Below are positions 25,559-34,304 of a DNA stretch of 64,000 nucleotides, piece by piece. The notes below the pieces were generated by a model. It worked only from the letters and a program-made list of their open reading frames with translations, made no database searches and was not told where the DNA came from. Each line of letters begins with the position of its first letter. Position 1 is the first letter of the stretch. The stretch is from assembly GCA_025055115.1 (NCBI GenBank), contig JANWYJ010000012.1, forward strand, positions 1 to 64,000, in the 5' to 3' direction. Made by a program: the position numbers and the translations under genes. This stretch comes from Gemmata sp. GTDB lineage: Bacteria; Planctomycetota; Planctomycetia; Gemmatales; Gemmataceae.

Positions 25559-27331
25559 TCAATCGGCTCCGTCGGAGGGGAGTATTTTGCGTAGTTGGTA
25601 GCTCAAAAAATTACACACTTGGCGGGCGGTCCTCAGGGTGAGGGCTTCGGCCGCAATGCGCTCCGCTTCGGCGATGGTCAATGCCCGGATGACCCGTTTG
25701 ATTTCGGGAATTTTCCGGGGCGTGGCGCTGAGTTGCCGAAGCCCTAAGCCCACCAAAAGCGGGATGTAGAGCGGTTGCCCGCTCATTTCCCCGCAAACGT
25801 TCACTTCAATCTGTTGTTTGTGGGCCGCTTGGACCACCATTTGGATCAGCCGCAGCACGGCCGGGTCCGCAGGTTGGTACAAGTTGGCCACATGTTCATT
25901 ATTGCGATCGGCCGCTAGGGTATACTGAATCAGGTCGTTCGTTCCTATGGAGAAAAAATCGACCTCGCGGGCTAAAATGTCCGCCAACAGCGCGGCCGAC
26001 GGTACTTCGATCATTGTACCAACTCGCACGTCGCGTTTGAAGGGGATTCCGGCATCCTCCAACGATTCCTTGACGTCATTCAAAAGCAGCTTACATTGAT
26101 GCAGCTCATCAATGGTGCTGATCATGGGGAACATCACGCGCAGGTCGCCGTAGACTGCGGCGCGGAGAATGGCCCGCAATTGGGTGCGGAATAAGTCGAT
26201 GTGGCGCAAGCACAAACGCACACTGCGCAACCCCAAAAAGGGGTTCTTTTCGCCACTGACGGCTCCTGAAACGCTGGAAAACTTATCCGCCCCCAAATCG
26301 AGTGTGCGGATCACCACCGGGCGGTTGGGACCTAGAGTGTGCAGGACCGACGTGTACGCAGCGTAATGCTCATCTTCGGTCGGATGCGTGGATTTGTTCA
26401 AATAGAGAAATTCGGTACGGTACAACCCCACCCCTTCGGCGCCGCGATCGAGGCAGTGGGCCGCTTCCGAGGCCAGTTCAATGTTCCCGAAAAGGCGAAT
26501 GTGAACGCGATCGTCGGTGACCGCCGGTTTGTCGCGGAGATGCTCATAACGGTCGGGGCGGGCGAGCAATTCTGCGCGTTTTTGTTCGTACTCGCTGAGA
26601 GTCGCCTCGTCGGGATTGAGGATGAGCACGCCCTTGGTGCCATCGACAATGACCGTATCGCCCCCGGAGACATCGGTCAGGAAGCGGCCTAAGCCGACGA
26701 CCGCGGGAATTTCCAAGGCCCCGGCCAGGATGGCGGTATGGCTGGTGGCTCCACCGCTTTCGGTGGCAAAGGCGCGGACGGTGCGGGGGGTGAAATCGAC
26801 TGTGTCGGAGGGCAACAGATCGTTGGCCAGGATGATGACCGGTTCGGTGATATTTTCAAGCGGGTTGGTGGGGTGCCCCAATAACGACGCCAGGACTTGC
26901 CGTTCGATATCAATGAATTCGGTGGCCCGTCGTCGGGCTTCGGCTGCGCCGCTGTCACCCAAGCGCCGGCCGGCATCTTCGAGCCGTTTGACGAAGCCAC
27001 GGATCACCCGGCTGACGGCATATTCCGCGGAGTAGTTTTCGGAGCGAATGCGCTCTTCGATTTCGCGGCGCAGGGCTTCGCCCTCGATCATGGATTGCTG
27101 CGCGCCGAAGATGTTGCCAAACTCCTGGCCGAGTTTGTCGCTCATGCGTTGGCGGGCATCGCGCGCATCAGCCGCGGTTTCTTCCAGGGCACGGCGGAGT
27201 TTGGCGATTTCCGCTTCGACCTGATCAGGCGATACAGTTCGGTGGGGAATGAGCACACCCTCGGTATCCAGGACCAAGGCCGGACCGATAGCAATCCCAG
27301 GCGAGACCGCGATACCATAACGTTTTTCCAT
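25559..27331 (-). CDS. ptsI: PTS enzyme I (phosphoenolpyruvate-protein phosphotransferase)
   Basis: Enzyme I takes phosphate from PEP and passes it to HPr. The 590-residue protein starts MEKRYGIAVSPGIAIGPALV, has the phosphorylated histidine in GGATSHTAILA (about residue 198), GAEGVGLYRTEFLYL, the PEP-binding region (VMFPMISTIDEL), GTMIEVPSA, FFSIGTNDLIQYTLA and the active cysteine region VNVCGEMSG. All main motifs are intact. The start at 27331 is chosen to match the family; the frame remains open to 27370. It is the last gene of the minus-strand group hpf-ptsN-HPr-ptsI. No sugar-specific IIB or IIC gene is nearby, so a regulatory role is plausible. Confidence 0.95.
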   Translation of the reverse strand: MEKRYGIAVSPGIAIGPALVLDTEGVLIPHRTVSPDQVEAEIAKLRRALEETAADARDARQRMSDKLGQEFGNIFGAQQSMIEGEALRREIEERIRSENYSAEYAVSRVIRGFVKRLEDAGRRLGDSGAAEARRRATEFIDIERQVLASLLGHPTNPLENITEPVIILANDLLPSDTVDFTPRTVRAFATESGGATSHTAILAGALEIPAVVGLGRFLTDVSGGDTVIVDGTKGVLILNPDEATLSEYEQKRAELLARPDRYEHLRDKPAVTDDRVHIRLFGNIELASEAAHCLDRGAEGVGLYRTEFLYLNKSTHPTEDEHYAAYTSVLHTLGPNRPVVIRTLDLGADKFSSVSGAVSGEKNPFLGLRSVRLCLRHIDLFRTQLRAILRAAVYGDLRVMFPMISTIDELHQCKLLLNDVKESLEDAGIPFKRDVRVGTMIEVPSAALLADILAREVDFFSIGTNDLIQYTLAADRNNEHVANLYQPADPAVLRLIQMVVQAAHKQQIEVNVCGEMSGQPLYIPLLVGLGLRQLSATPRKIPEIKRVIRALTIAEAERIAAEALTLRTARQVCNFLSYQLRKILPSDGAD

Positions 27332-27418
27332 ACGCCGGAATGTCCGGTGGCCCCTGCGTACTGTGTGCAACGCGGTGGGGCCGAAACCGGTTGCGCAGGC
27401 TTGTGGTGGTGCTGTCAG

Positions 27419-27829
27419 TCAGATCGTGTAATCCTCCCCGCCGGGGGAACCGAGAACCTCGGCGAGTGTCTCAATTGCTCGCGCGGCATCGGGGCCATGC
27501 ACTTCGAGGACAATCTCGGATTCAGGCAACACAACGAGGGAGATCAGATCCCAGATGTTGGCACCGTCGGCCCGCATTTCGCCATTCCAAATGGTGGCAG
27601 TACAAGAAAATTGTTTGAGAGTTCGGATGAAGCGATCGGCCAGGCGCGGATGCAGTCCGTTGGGGTTACGAACGCGGACAATGCGGCGGAACCCACCGGT
27701 GGGGTTGGCGGGGCCATCGGGGGCCGGAGCCGGTGTGTCCCCACCCGTGGGCGAGGGGGGCGGGGCATGGTGGCTCGGCGCGAGGCTGTCGCGCGGTCCC
27801 GACCCGTTGGTGGCCCCTCTGCCCGACAT
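27419..27829 (-). CDS. HPr-family phosphocarrier with proline-rich N-terminal extension
   Basis: A 136-residue protein. Residues 50-136 are an HPr domain: RIVRVRNPNGLHPRLADRF places the phospho-histidine at about residue 60 in GLHPR, where common HPr has GLHARPA. The region equivalent to the regulatory serine-46 (normally KSIMG) reads ANIWD, so the HPr-kinase site appears to be missing. Residues 1-48 are a Ser/Pro/Ala-rich, probably disordered extension that HPr normally lacks. The start at 27829 has GAGGA about seven bases upstream and sits 65 bases after the ptsN stop. It would relay phosphate from enzyme I to the IIA protein next door. Confidence 0.85.
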   Translation of the reverse strand: MSGRGATNGSGPRDSLAPSHHAPPPSPTGGDTPAPAPDGPANPTGGFRRIVRVRNPNGLHPRLADRFIRTLKQFSCTATIWNGEMRADGANIWDLISLVVLPESEIVLEVHGPDAARAIETLAEVLGSPGGEDYTI

Positions 27830-27894
27830 CGCCGTTCCTCGTGCTTCCTCCTCGTGCCAAAAGCTCGGCCGATCCGACGGCCGACCAACGGCAT

Positions 27895-28398
27895 TCACCA
27901 TTCGGGTGATGCTCCTTCGAGTAAAGCCCAAATTTCTTCACGGGTTTGACAATTGCGCAAGCGGCGAACAAACTCGTCGTTACGCATCGCACGCACCACG
28001 GCTTCCAAGGCTCGCAAGTGATCGCCCGGTCGATCGTGTGGCGAAATCAACAACACAAACACGTAAACCACTTCCCCATCGAGGCTATCAAACGGCAGCC
28101 CCGCGCGGGATAGAGCCATCGTCCCAATCAGCCGGTCCACCGCGGGGTGCCGTGAGTGGGGAATGGCGATGTTGCGGCCAATGCCGGTTGTACCGAGTTG
28201 TTCCCGACGCAAAATCGCTTTGACAATTTCGTTGACATCCTCGCTGTGAATGTGGCCGGCGTCCCGCAACGCCGAGACCATCTCATGAATGACAGCCTCC
28301 TTGACCTGGGCCACCGTGGCCGGATCGCACCCCGCGGCGGCGGTCACCGACAAAGCCGGGATGATGGCATCCCGAACGATAAAGTTACTCAAACGCAT
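27895..28398 (-). CDS. ptsN: PTS IIA component, fructose/nitrogen (PtsN) type
   Basis: A 167-residue IIA protein. GIGRNIAIPHSRHPAVD carries the phosphorylated histidine (about residue 81), and YVFVLLISPHDRPGDHLRAL is the usual following segment. It is the stand-alone type, as in PtsN (EIIA-Ntr), with no IIB/IIC domains. In proteobacteria ptsN follows hpf and acts in regulation of nitrogen, potassium and metabolism rather than sugar uptake; the same neighbourhood here (hpf upstream, HPr and enzyme I downstream) suggests a similar role. GAGGAG lies nine bases before the ATG. Confidence 0.9.
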   Translation of the reverse strand: MRLSNFIVRDAIIPALSVTAAAGCDPATVAQVKEAVIHEMVSALRDAGHIHSEDVNEIVKAILRREQLGTTGIGRNIAIPHSRHPAVDRLIGTMALSRAGLPFDSLDGEVVYVFVLLISPHDRPGDHLRALEAVVRAMRNDEFVRRLRNCQTREEIWALLEGASPEW

Positions 28399-28478
28399 GC
28401 CATCTTACTCCTCGTCGCACGGCGGGTGCGGTCGTGTCGCTGCGGCCCATCCCTACTTGAGGCCGCGACGCAGGCGCT

Positions 28479-28814
28479 TCACGACCCGGTATTGTTTCCG
28501 TGCGAGGGGTCCCGACGGTGGTCTTGGATCTTCTCTTTATAAGTCGTTATCTGGTGTTTGATGTGTGACGCGGCACGGGTGAAGGCGTGCATCACGTCGC
28601 TATCTTCATCGCGGGCGACAAACTCGCGATCATGTTCCGCCGTCGCGACAATTTCCACCTTCAAGTGCCCATTGTGTTCCTTATGCAAATCAACCGTCAC
28701 CTCAATCATCGTCAGTCGGTTGAAAAAGTGGAGAAGCTTTTCGGCCTTCTCTTTGAGTTGGGCTTGAAGGGCTTCGTCGAGATGCCCATGACGGGCGGAC
28801 ACAACAACCTGCAC
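28479..28814 (-). CDS. hpf: Ribosome hibernation-promoting factor, short form
   Basis: About 111 residues, the size of short HPF/RaiA proteins. HPF binds the 30S decoding region and stabilises inactive 100S or 70S ribosomes. The core QVVVSARHGHLDEALQAQLK, then EKAEKLLHFFNRLTMIEVTV and HLKVEIVATAEHDREFVARD match the family. The GTG start at 28814 has GAGG six bases upstream; the frame is open to 28958, but that upstream part consists of two short tandem duplications and a promoter-like sequence, so it is probably the leader. The long C-terminal dimerisation domain of long HPF is absent. Confidence 0.88.
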   Translation of the reverse strand: MQVVVSARHGHLDEALQAQLKEKAEKLLHFFNRLTMIEVTVDLHKEHNGHLKVEIVATAEHDREFVARDEDSDVMHAFTRAASHIKHQITTYKEKIQDHRRDPSHGNNTGS

Positions 28815-28831
28815 GGATTTCCTCACTCTCT

Positions 28832-28871
28832 GAGCAACGAGTACATGCTCGGAGCAACGAGCACATGCTCG
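28832..28871. repeat. 20-bp tandem repeat with hairpin potential in the hpf leader
   Basis: The 20-base unit at 28832-28851 is repeated at 28852-28871 with one mismatch. Each copy has GAGCA and TGCTC near its ends and could fold into a small hairpin. It ends 18 bases before the hpf start codon. Confidence 0.85.
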
Positions 28872-28892
28872 GCGGATCAGCTCTACCGATGT

Positions 28893-28931
28893 CCCATCGG
28901 GCACCCGTTTCGCAAGCCCATCGGGTACCCG
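28893..28931. repeat. 15-base direct repeat in the hpf leader
   Basis: CCCATCGGG-ACCCG occurs at 28893-28907 and 28917-28931 with one mismatch, spaced 24 bases apart, just upstream of the 20-bp tandem repeat. Confidence 0.75.
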
Positions 28932-28939
28932 ATCGGCTG

Positions 28940-28968
28940 ATTGTATCCAAACCTTCATGAGTCTTCAA
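28940..28968 (-). promoter_or_regulatory. Candidate sigma-70-type promoter for hpf-ptsN-HPr-ptsI
   Basis: On the minus strand TTGAAG (28968-28963) and TACAAT (28945-28940) are separated by 17 bases. Five of six -10 and four of six -35 positions match the consensus. Transcription would begin near 28933 and produce a leader of about 120 bases containing both short repeats. Confidence 0.45.
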
Positions 28969-29049
28969 CCGCCGCCGGCGCTCCGTTTCTTAACGCTGGA
29001 GCTTTCCCTTCCACGTTGTTGAGTCGAGGGCCGCGTCAGCCCAAGGGGG

Positions 29050-29682
29050 TTACTTTCCCGGCAATTCCATGATCGTAATATCTTTGTAGTATACTTGGGC
29101 CTTGGCCCCTCCGTGAATTTGCAGTCCGATAACGCCGCGGCGCTCTATCTTTTCGTCTGGCTCGGTGTAATCCACCGTCAATTCGCCGTTAAGCCACAAG
29201 CGAATGCGTGGACCTTCGCAGCGGATCACATACTCGTTCCACTCATGATGCTTTACCAGTTTCTCAAGCTTCTCTTTCGGCGGTTGGGCCAGAATCTTCC
29301 GTCGCCGCGATTCATCGTATAACGCCCCCCAATAGTGTTGACCGATATCGGCTTGATAACCGATCACTTCATGGTCGTTAGGAATGCGACGTGTGCGGAA
29401 CTGGATGCCGGCATTGGCGAGCGCCTTATCGCCGAGGAGTTTAAAGGTCACTTTCAGTTCAAAGTTCTCGTAGGTTTTGGTCGTGCAAAGAAATTCATTC
29501 CGTGGCACAACCGCATCGAGTGAACCACCCACGATGCAACCATCTTCGATCTTCCATGTTTTCTTGGTATCGCCCTCCCAACCTTGGAAGGTTTGGCCAT
29601 CGAATAACGCGACTCGTTGGTTGTCGGCTGCCACCAAAAGCGGACAGACCATCACCACAACCCAAGCGCAGAGAGCACGCAT
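29050..29682 (-). CDS. DUF1080 secreted protein (3-keto-disaccharide hydrolase family)
   Basis: A 210-residue protein with a signal peptide (MRALCAWVVVMVCPLLVAAD). The mature part is a concanavalin-like beta-sandwich typical of DUF1080: LFDGQTFQGWEGDT, IEDGCIVGG, TTKTYENFELKVTF, NAGIQFRTRR, YQADIGQHYWGALYDE, WNEYVIRCEGPRIRLWLNGE and GVIGLQIHGG. The family includes 3-keto-disaccharide hydrolases and is greatly expanded in planctomycetes; the substrate here is unknown. GGAG seven bases before the ATG supports the start. A second DUF1080 protein is encoded at 33127. Confidence 0.9.
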   Translation of the reverse strand: MRALCAWVVVMVCPLLVAADNQRVALFDGQTFQGWEGDTKKTWKIEDGCIVGGSLDAVVPRNEFLCTTKTYENFELKVTFKLLGDKALANAGIQFRTRRIPNDHEVIGYQADIGQHYWGALYDESRRRKILAQPPKEKLEKLVKHHEWNEYVIRCEGPRIRLWLNGELTVDYTEPDEKIERRGVIGLQIHGGAKAQVYYKDITIMELPGK

Positions 29683-29846
29683 GTGAAAACTCCGACAAGC
29701 CCTCGGGGACTTCCTCTCACCGTTCTAGTGAAAGCGACCCTCAGAGTGTGAACGCGGTGATTACGTTTCGGGAGCATAGGACTTGCGACGCATTGGCCAC
29801 GGGGCGGGTGCTCGTGGGTGTTACGGCCCCGATCCTCCCAACACAG

Positions 29847-29894
29847 GTCCGCCTTCAGCAACAGGTCCGCCTTCAGCACACGTCCGCCTTCAGC
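29847..29894. repeat. Three copies of a 13-14-base repeat
   Basis: GTCCGCCTTCAGC occurs at 29847-29859, 29865-29877 and 29882-29894, spaced 18 and 17 bases apart, in the spacer after the surface-protein gene. Confidence 0.85.
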
Positions 29895-29896
29895 GG

Positions 29897-29957
29897 AAAT
29901 ATCACCCCGACAGGTACTTAAATATCACCCCGACAGGTATTTACCGACAGGTATTTA
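29897..29957. repeat. Tandem repeats reaching the stop of the surface-protein gene
   Basis: A 23-base unit at 29897-29919 is repeated at 29920-29942 with one difference. Its last 14 bases, CCGACAGGTATTTA, occur again at 29944-29957, and this final copy includes the minus-strand stop TAA (29955-29957) of the surface-protein gene. Confidence 0.88.
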
Positions 29958-32900
29958 CATTCCGATGTCCATGGAACTGCCCCCGAGAAAATCGCCGAGA
30001 GAGAATTCTCCCCCGATGGTATTTCTGGCAACATCGACCAATAGCAAGCGGCTGTTGAAACGATGAGTTGGTGATGCGAGCAACAACTCGGCGATAGTGT
30101 CACCGTCGAGGTCGCCCGCGGCCAGTTCCGGTGCCGGTGGTATCGTCGAGCTGAGTTCGAGCATTCGTCGCGAACCGACACTTGGTTCGCCTGAAGGTGG
30201 AACGAAAAAGCTCGCCGTTGATTGTCCCGAGTTTGTGAAAACCTTCACATGTGGCCCCGCAAGTGGGTTGTGAGCGACCACGATGATCGCGGCCATCCCG
30301 TGGCCAGTCACATCCCCCAACGTCAGATTCACTGCTCCCCCATATCCTGGGAAGGTGCAAGCTGAAAAGACAAGTTGCCCTCGGTCGAAGAGTTTGACAT
30401 GGCCTTGACCGCCGGTGGCGGCAATCACTGCCAGTTCCGCGATGCCATCGGAGTTTGTATCCCCGGTGGCGACACGCACTCCGCCTGCGAAGTTTTCGAA
30501 GGCGTAAAACGAAGCCACCACCGACATATCCTCGCTGTGAAATATCTTCACATGGGCCGCACTCGCTGCGGTACCCACCACAATGGCGGGCCTGTTGTCG
30601 TCATTCACACGGCCGACGGCGACACTCACACCCCCTCGAAATCCCTCAAAGGCAATGAACGATAGTAGCTCCGCGCCGCTTCGGCCGTCGAAGACTTTCA
30701 CATGGGCGGCGTCGCTTGCTGTCCCCACAACCCAATCGTCAATGCCATCACGGTTGACATCGCCAACGGCCACCGAAACCCCACCCAGGTAATTGACAAA
30801 TGGCACGATTTCACGCACGACCTCGCCAGTTGAAGGTTTCAGGACCCGCACCCGTGCCGGCATCCCCGGACCACGGCCCAGAAGAAGAACCTGCGCCCCA
30901 GTAGCAGAGGTGGAGACTTCTGGGGGAAGCGGTGGCGATGGTGGACCGGCGATCGGAGAGGGGTGCGAACCCATCGCTGGCGGTGGAGGGATACCACTAC
31001 CAGGATCGCTTGGCGGATCATCCCCCGGAGGTTCTGGCCCTGCCGCGGGGGGAGGTTCTGGAGGAAGTTCGGGGGGATCTTCCGGAGGAAGTGCCGGGGG
31101 GCTGGTGGGAGGGGGAGCGGCGGTTGGGTTCCCGGGAATTGCCGGTGGGGGGGCCGCAAGCGGCTGAACGACGATCGTGAAGGTCACTTCCTCACTGGTA
31201 TCTTGTCCACCACGGTCGGTTCCCCCGCTGTCTTGAACGACAACACGAACCGTTGTTGATCCACTCACAGCTGGGGCGAGGGTGAAGCGAAGCCGACCGC
31301 TGCTATCGATTTCCGGTAGGACGTCAAACAGCTCCGGATGGGCAACGAAGAGATGATACGTCGGGGTTTGAGCGGTTTCGTCTGCACCACCACCGGGGAA
31401 AAACGTTGCAAACTGCGGGAATTCCCAAAGCCCGCTGTCTTGGTCGACCTCCAGGGTGGAATGGCGAAGCGCCAGCTCGGGGGCATCGTTGACCGGTTCC
31501 ACGCGGACCGCGACCCAAACCGCTTCGCCCCCTAAACCCGTGTCAGAAGCTGTTTGTGCGGCTTGTACGCGGAAGCCAAAGGGAGCGATGAGGTCATTCC
31601 AATCCGGATAGGGGATAAACCGCAAACCCGCGCTGCCTTGGACCACCGTGATGAAGCTTCCTTCTGCCACCGCCGTTTCGCCGTCGCTCAGGTAGAGCGT
31701 ACCGTGCGTAATGTCGGTGATTTTGAAGTGGGTGGTGACGGTATCCCGAGGATCGCGGCTGATGATAAGCCCGTGGGTCGTGGGGGTATCTTCCTTTGTG
31801 CTGGCGTCGGCGACCTGGGGAGTCAACGAGGTGCGGGTTTGAGGTGCGAACGCCACACCCCGAAAGGCGGTATGGCTGGCCGCCGTGGCCAACTCGGTGA
31901 CATTCCCGCGGGGGGTGCCATTGTAACCGCTGCTATCGGTGAAGCGGACCAGTGTAGTGCCATTGCTAATGAGATAGAGCGTCACTTGGTCGTCGTTGAC
32001 TACACCCGTCAGGCCGCGAAAGACACTGCCAGTTCCACCGATCTGCCCATTGCGCGACCACGATTGGCCATCGAAAGTGTATTTGAACAATCCACCGGCT
32101 TGGGAGTTCGTTTCATCCACAAAATACAACGTATCCACACCCGGAATCGTCGGGCTGAGATCGGCGAAAAAGAACCCGGCGACACTGCCACTGGTGGGTA
32201 AACCGGACAGATTGGTGATGGATTGGTTGGTGGTTGTTGGTAAACCACTTCCCACAGCACCGATCCGGAATCCATTGCCACTGGCTGTTGCAACGTACAG
32301 TTGACTGTCGAAAATTCCGACAGCGCGTAAACTGGTCGCCGTCGAACTGATAACCGTTCCCGTTCCGCTACTGCCGAAGGTGGTATACACCACCCCGGTA
32401 TTGGAACCGATCACCCAAAAGTCGCTGCCATCGGTACTAGCGACGCCGCGGATGTTGCCTTCACTGAAACTGCTGGTGGTGGTGCGGGTATCCACTTGCC
32501 CCTGAGCATCGACCCGGGCGATGACCCGCGGTACATCGGCACTGGTGAAGGCATGGACAGCGGCCGATCCACCCAAACTCCGGGCATATCCCGTCAGGAC
32601 AAGGTACTCTCCGTTGGTTGAGAGCGTGAGCATGCCCTCGGTCGTCGCGTTCCCGCTGGCGACAAAGGGTTTGTGCGTTCCGTGGGCTGTTGTTGGCAGG
32701 GCGATCGACTGTACCCATTGGCCCGCGGGTGTGTATTCATCCAGAAAGACCGCGGTGGCCCGGCTGGTGAGTGCCGCCGATCCATCTCCGACACGATAGA
32801 CAACCAAATTTCCGCTACCGAAAGCTGCGGGGGCACAACGGTCTTCTAATTGTTCGAAGTGTAGTGCCGTTCGCGTGATCGCATAATTCCATGAACGCAT
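29955..32900 (-). CDS. Large planctomycete surface protein with FG-GAP/VCBS-like repeats
   Basis: A 981-residue protein whose N-terminus HFEQLEDRCAPAAF matches the signature seen at the start of many planctomycete extracellular proteins. Residues about 25-350 look like a beta-propeller or esterase-like phytase-like domain. Residues 370-580 hold cadherin-like or Ig-like segments (DGETAVAEGSFITV, EPVNDAPELAL). Residues 585-680 are a proline-rich linker of about 95 residues. The C-terminal 300 residues repeat units such as VAVGDVNRDGIDDWVVG and HVKVFDGRSG, the FG-GAP/VCBS type, arranged in about five blades. It is likely exported to the cell surface; a binding partner is unknown. AGAGG lies seven bases before the start. 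Confidence 0.85.
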   Translation of the reverse strand: MRSWNYAITRTALHFEQLEDRCAPAAFGSGNLVVYRVGDGSAALTSRATAVFLDEYTPAGQWVQSIALPTTAHGTHKPFVASGNATTEGMLTLSTNGEYLVLTGYARSLGGSAAVHAFTSADVPRVIARVDAQGQVDTRTTTSSFSEGNIRGVASTDGSDFWVIGSNTGVVYTTFGSSGTGTVISSTATSLRAVGIFDSQLYVATASGNGFRIGAVGSGLPTTTNQSITNLSGLPTSGSVAGFFFADLSPTIPGVDTLYFVDETNSQAGGLFKYTFDGQSWSRNGQIGGTGSVFRGLTGVVNDDQVTLYLISNGTTLVRFTDSSGYNGTPRGNVTELATAASHTAFRGVAFAPQTRTSLTPQVADASTKEDTPTTHGLIISRDPRDTVTTHFKITDITHGTLYLSDGETAVAEGSFITVVQGSAGLRFIPYPDWNDLIAPFGFRVQAAQTASDTGLGGEAVWVAVRVEPVNDAPELALRHSTLEVDQDSGLWEFPQFATFFPGGGADETAQTPTYHLFVAHPELFDVLPEIDSSGRLRFTLAPAVSGSTTVRVVVQDSGGTDRGGQDTSEEVTFTIVVQPLAAPPPAIPGNPTAAPPPTSPPALPPEDPPELPPEPPPAAGPEPPGDDPPSDPGSGIPPPPAMGSHPSPIAGPPSPPLPPEVSTSATGAQVLLLGRGPGMPARVRVLKPSTGEVVREIVPFVNYLGGVSVAVGDVNRDGIDDWVVGTASDAAHVKVFDGRSGAELLSFIAFEGFRGGVSVAVGRVNDDNRPAIVVGTAASAAHVKIFHSEDMSVVASFYAFENFAGGVRVATGDTNSDGIAELAVIAATGGQGHVKLFDRGQLVFSACTFPGYGGAVNLTLGDVTGHGMAAIIVVAHNPLAGPHVKVFTNSGQSTASFFVPPSGEPSVGSRRMLELSSTIPPAPELAAGDLDGDTIAELLLASPTHRFNSRLLLVDVARNTIGGEFSLGDFLGGSSMDIGM

Positions 32901-33126
32901 GGAAATGCCTCTCCAAGATTCGGCATTGCGGGCGTTCCATCGTCAATGGTCCATCTATTTTTAACCGGATCATTATTGCAACGGACTAGTGATAGTAAAA
33001 GTAAAAAATCACCAGCACTCGAAATCTTTCGCTCTGAGGTCACCACCAACCACGCACTCTCTTCCCGTACTGCCGGCGCCATACATTGATGAAACCAATG
33101 GCCTACTCCCTAACGAGGTATCCACG

Positions 33127-33948
33127 ATGCTGACCCGTACCCTGTCGCCTTTCTCTGCTGCGGCTGGTGTGTCGTTACTGGCCGTGGTTCTCTGGGTTCC
33201 GCAGCCCCTGCACGCCGACGAACCGACTTCCCGCGAGGAGAAGTGGATTCCCCTCTTCAATGGCAAAAACCTCGACGGTTGGACGCCGAAAATCACAGGG
33301 CATGATTACGGCGTCAACTACGCGGATACTTTCCGTGTCGAAGAGGGATTGCTGAAAGTTCGTTACGATAAGTACAAAGATGGCGCGTTCGCGGATCAAT
33401 TCGGCCATCTCTTCTACAAAGACAAATTCTCCCATTACCGGCTGCGGGTCGAATACCGCTTTGTGGGTGAACAATGTCGCGGTGGTCCATCGTGGGCCAT
33501 CCGCAATAGCGGCATCATGTTTCACGCCCAAGACCCGCAAACCATGACCAAAGATCAGAAGTTCCCCGTTTCGATCGAAGCCCAATTGCTTGGTGGGCTG
33601 GGAAAAGGCAACCGCCCCACGAACAACATGTGTTCACCGGGGACCCATGTCGTGCTCAACGGCAAACTCTTCACGACCCACTGCACCAACTCCAAGTCGA
33701 AAACCTATCACGGGGATCAATGGGTGACTGTGGAAATTGAAGTCCGTGGCAGCGGCACCATCAAACACTTCGTGGAAGGGGAGTTGGTCTTGGAATATGA
33801 GCAACCGCAACTGGACCCGAACGACCCCGACGCCAAAAAACTCATCCGCAATGGCCAACTGCTGTTGAGTGAAGGCTACATCGCCTTGCAGTCCGAAAGT
33901 CACCCCTGCGATTTTCGGAAGGTGGAGATCTTGCTGCTCAAGAAATGA
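33127..33948 (+). CDS. DUF1080 secreted protein (second copy)
   Basis: A 273-residue DUF1080 protein with a signal peptide (MLTRTLSPFSAAAGVSLLAV to LHA). The mature protein reads WIPLFNGKNLDGWTPKI, VEEGLLKVRYDKY, FSHYRLRVEYRF, RNSGIMFHAQDPQTM, PVSIEAQLLGG, THCTNSK and ALQSESHPCDFRKVEI, all characteristic of this family. It is longer and clearly different from the copy at 29050, so they are not a recent duplication. The ATG at 33127 is favoured by GAGG eight bases upstream; the frame is open to 32989. A large hairpin follows the gene. Confidence 0.9.
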   Translation: MLTRTLSPFSAAAGVSLLAVVLWVPQPLHADEPTSREEKWIPLFNGKNLDGWTPKITGHDYGVNYADTFRVEEGLLKVRYDKYKDGAFADQFGHLFYKDKFSHYRLRVEYRFVGEQCRGGPSWAIRNSGIMFHAQDPQTMTKDQKFPVSIEAQLLGGLGKGNRPTNNMCSPGTHVVLNGKLFTTHCTNSKSKTYHGDQWVTVEIEVRGSGTIKHFVEGELVLEYEQPQLDPNDPDAKKLIRNGQLLLSEGYIALQSESHPCDFRKVEILLLKK

Positions 33949-34011
33949 GCACACGATCACAAAAGTGGACAAATGATCAATTAATGTACAGGCGGACAGA
34001 AAATCCGGTGG

Positions 34012-34097
34012 CCGTGAACACGGACGGAGGACCGACGGTGGGAAGCGACCCCCTTGTCTTTCGGTTTCCCGCCGTCTGTCCGCGTCCGCGTTCACGG
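34012..34097. terminator. Long imperfect inverted repeat between convergent genes
   Basis: CCGTGAAC at 34012-34019 pairs with GTTCACGG at 34090-34097, and pairing continues inward with few mismatches (CGGACG, GACGG and GGGAA blocks), giving a stem of up to about 40 pairs. It lies between the convergent DUF1080 gene and a small minus-strand gene and may act as a bidirectional terminator. No T-run is adjacent. Confidence 0.6.
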
Positions 34098-34103
34098 GTC
34101 CGG

Positions 34104-34304
34104 TTACGCCACCAGTACTCCTTCCGCCCGGCGTACGGCGGGTTGGGGGTGAACCGACCGATCCGCCAGCATCTCCGCTTTGATGCGTCGGGTCAGTCGG
34201 AGAACATAGGCCACATCACGCAGCATTCGCTCGGCGGCGGTTTCGAGGGCCGCCAGAACCGGGGCGGTTTCTGCACCGCAGGCAGTTTCGCGAATTGGGG
34301 TCAT
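34104..34304 (-). CDS. Small hypothetical protein, translationally coupled
   Basis: A 66-residue protein I do not recognise. It is helical in appearance (LAALETAAERMLRDVAYVLRLTRRIKAEML) with balanced charges. Its ATG overlaps the stop of the preceding small frame as ATGA (34301-34304), and GGAGG lies six bases before it, a textbook coupling arrangement. I therefore regard it as a real gene although nothing identifies its function. Confidence 0.6.
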   Translation of the reverse strand: MTPIRETACGAETAPVLAALETAAERMLRDVAYVLRLTRRIKAEMLADRSVHPQPAVRRAEGVLVA

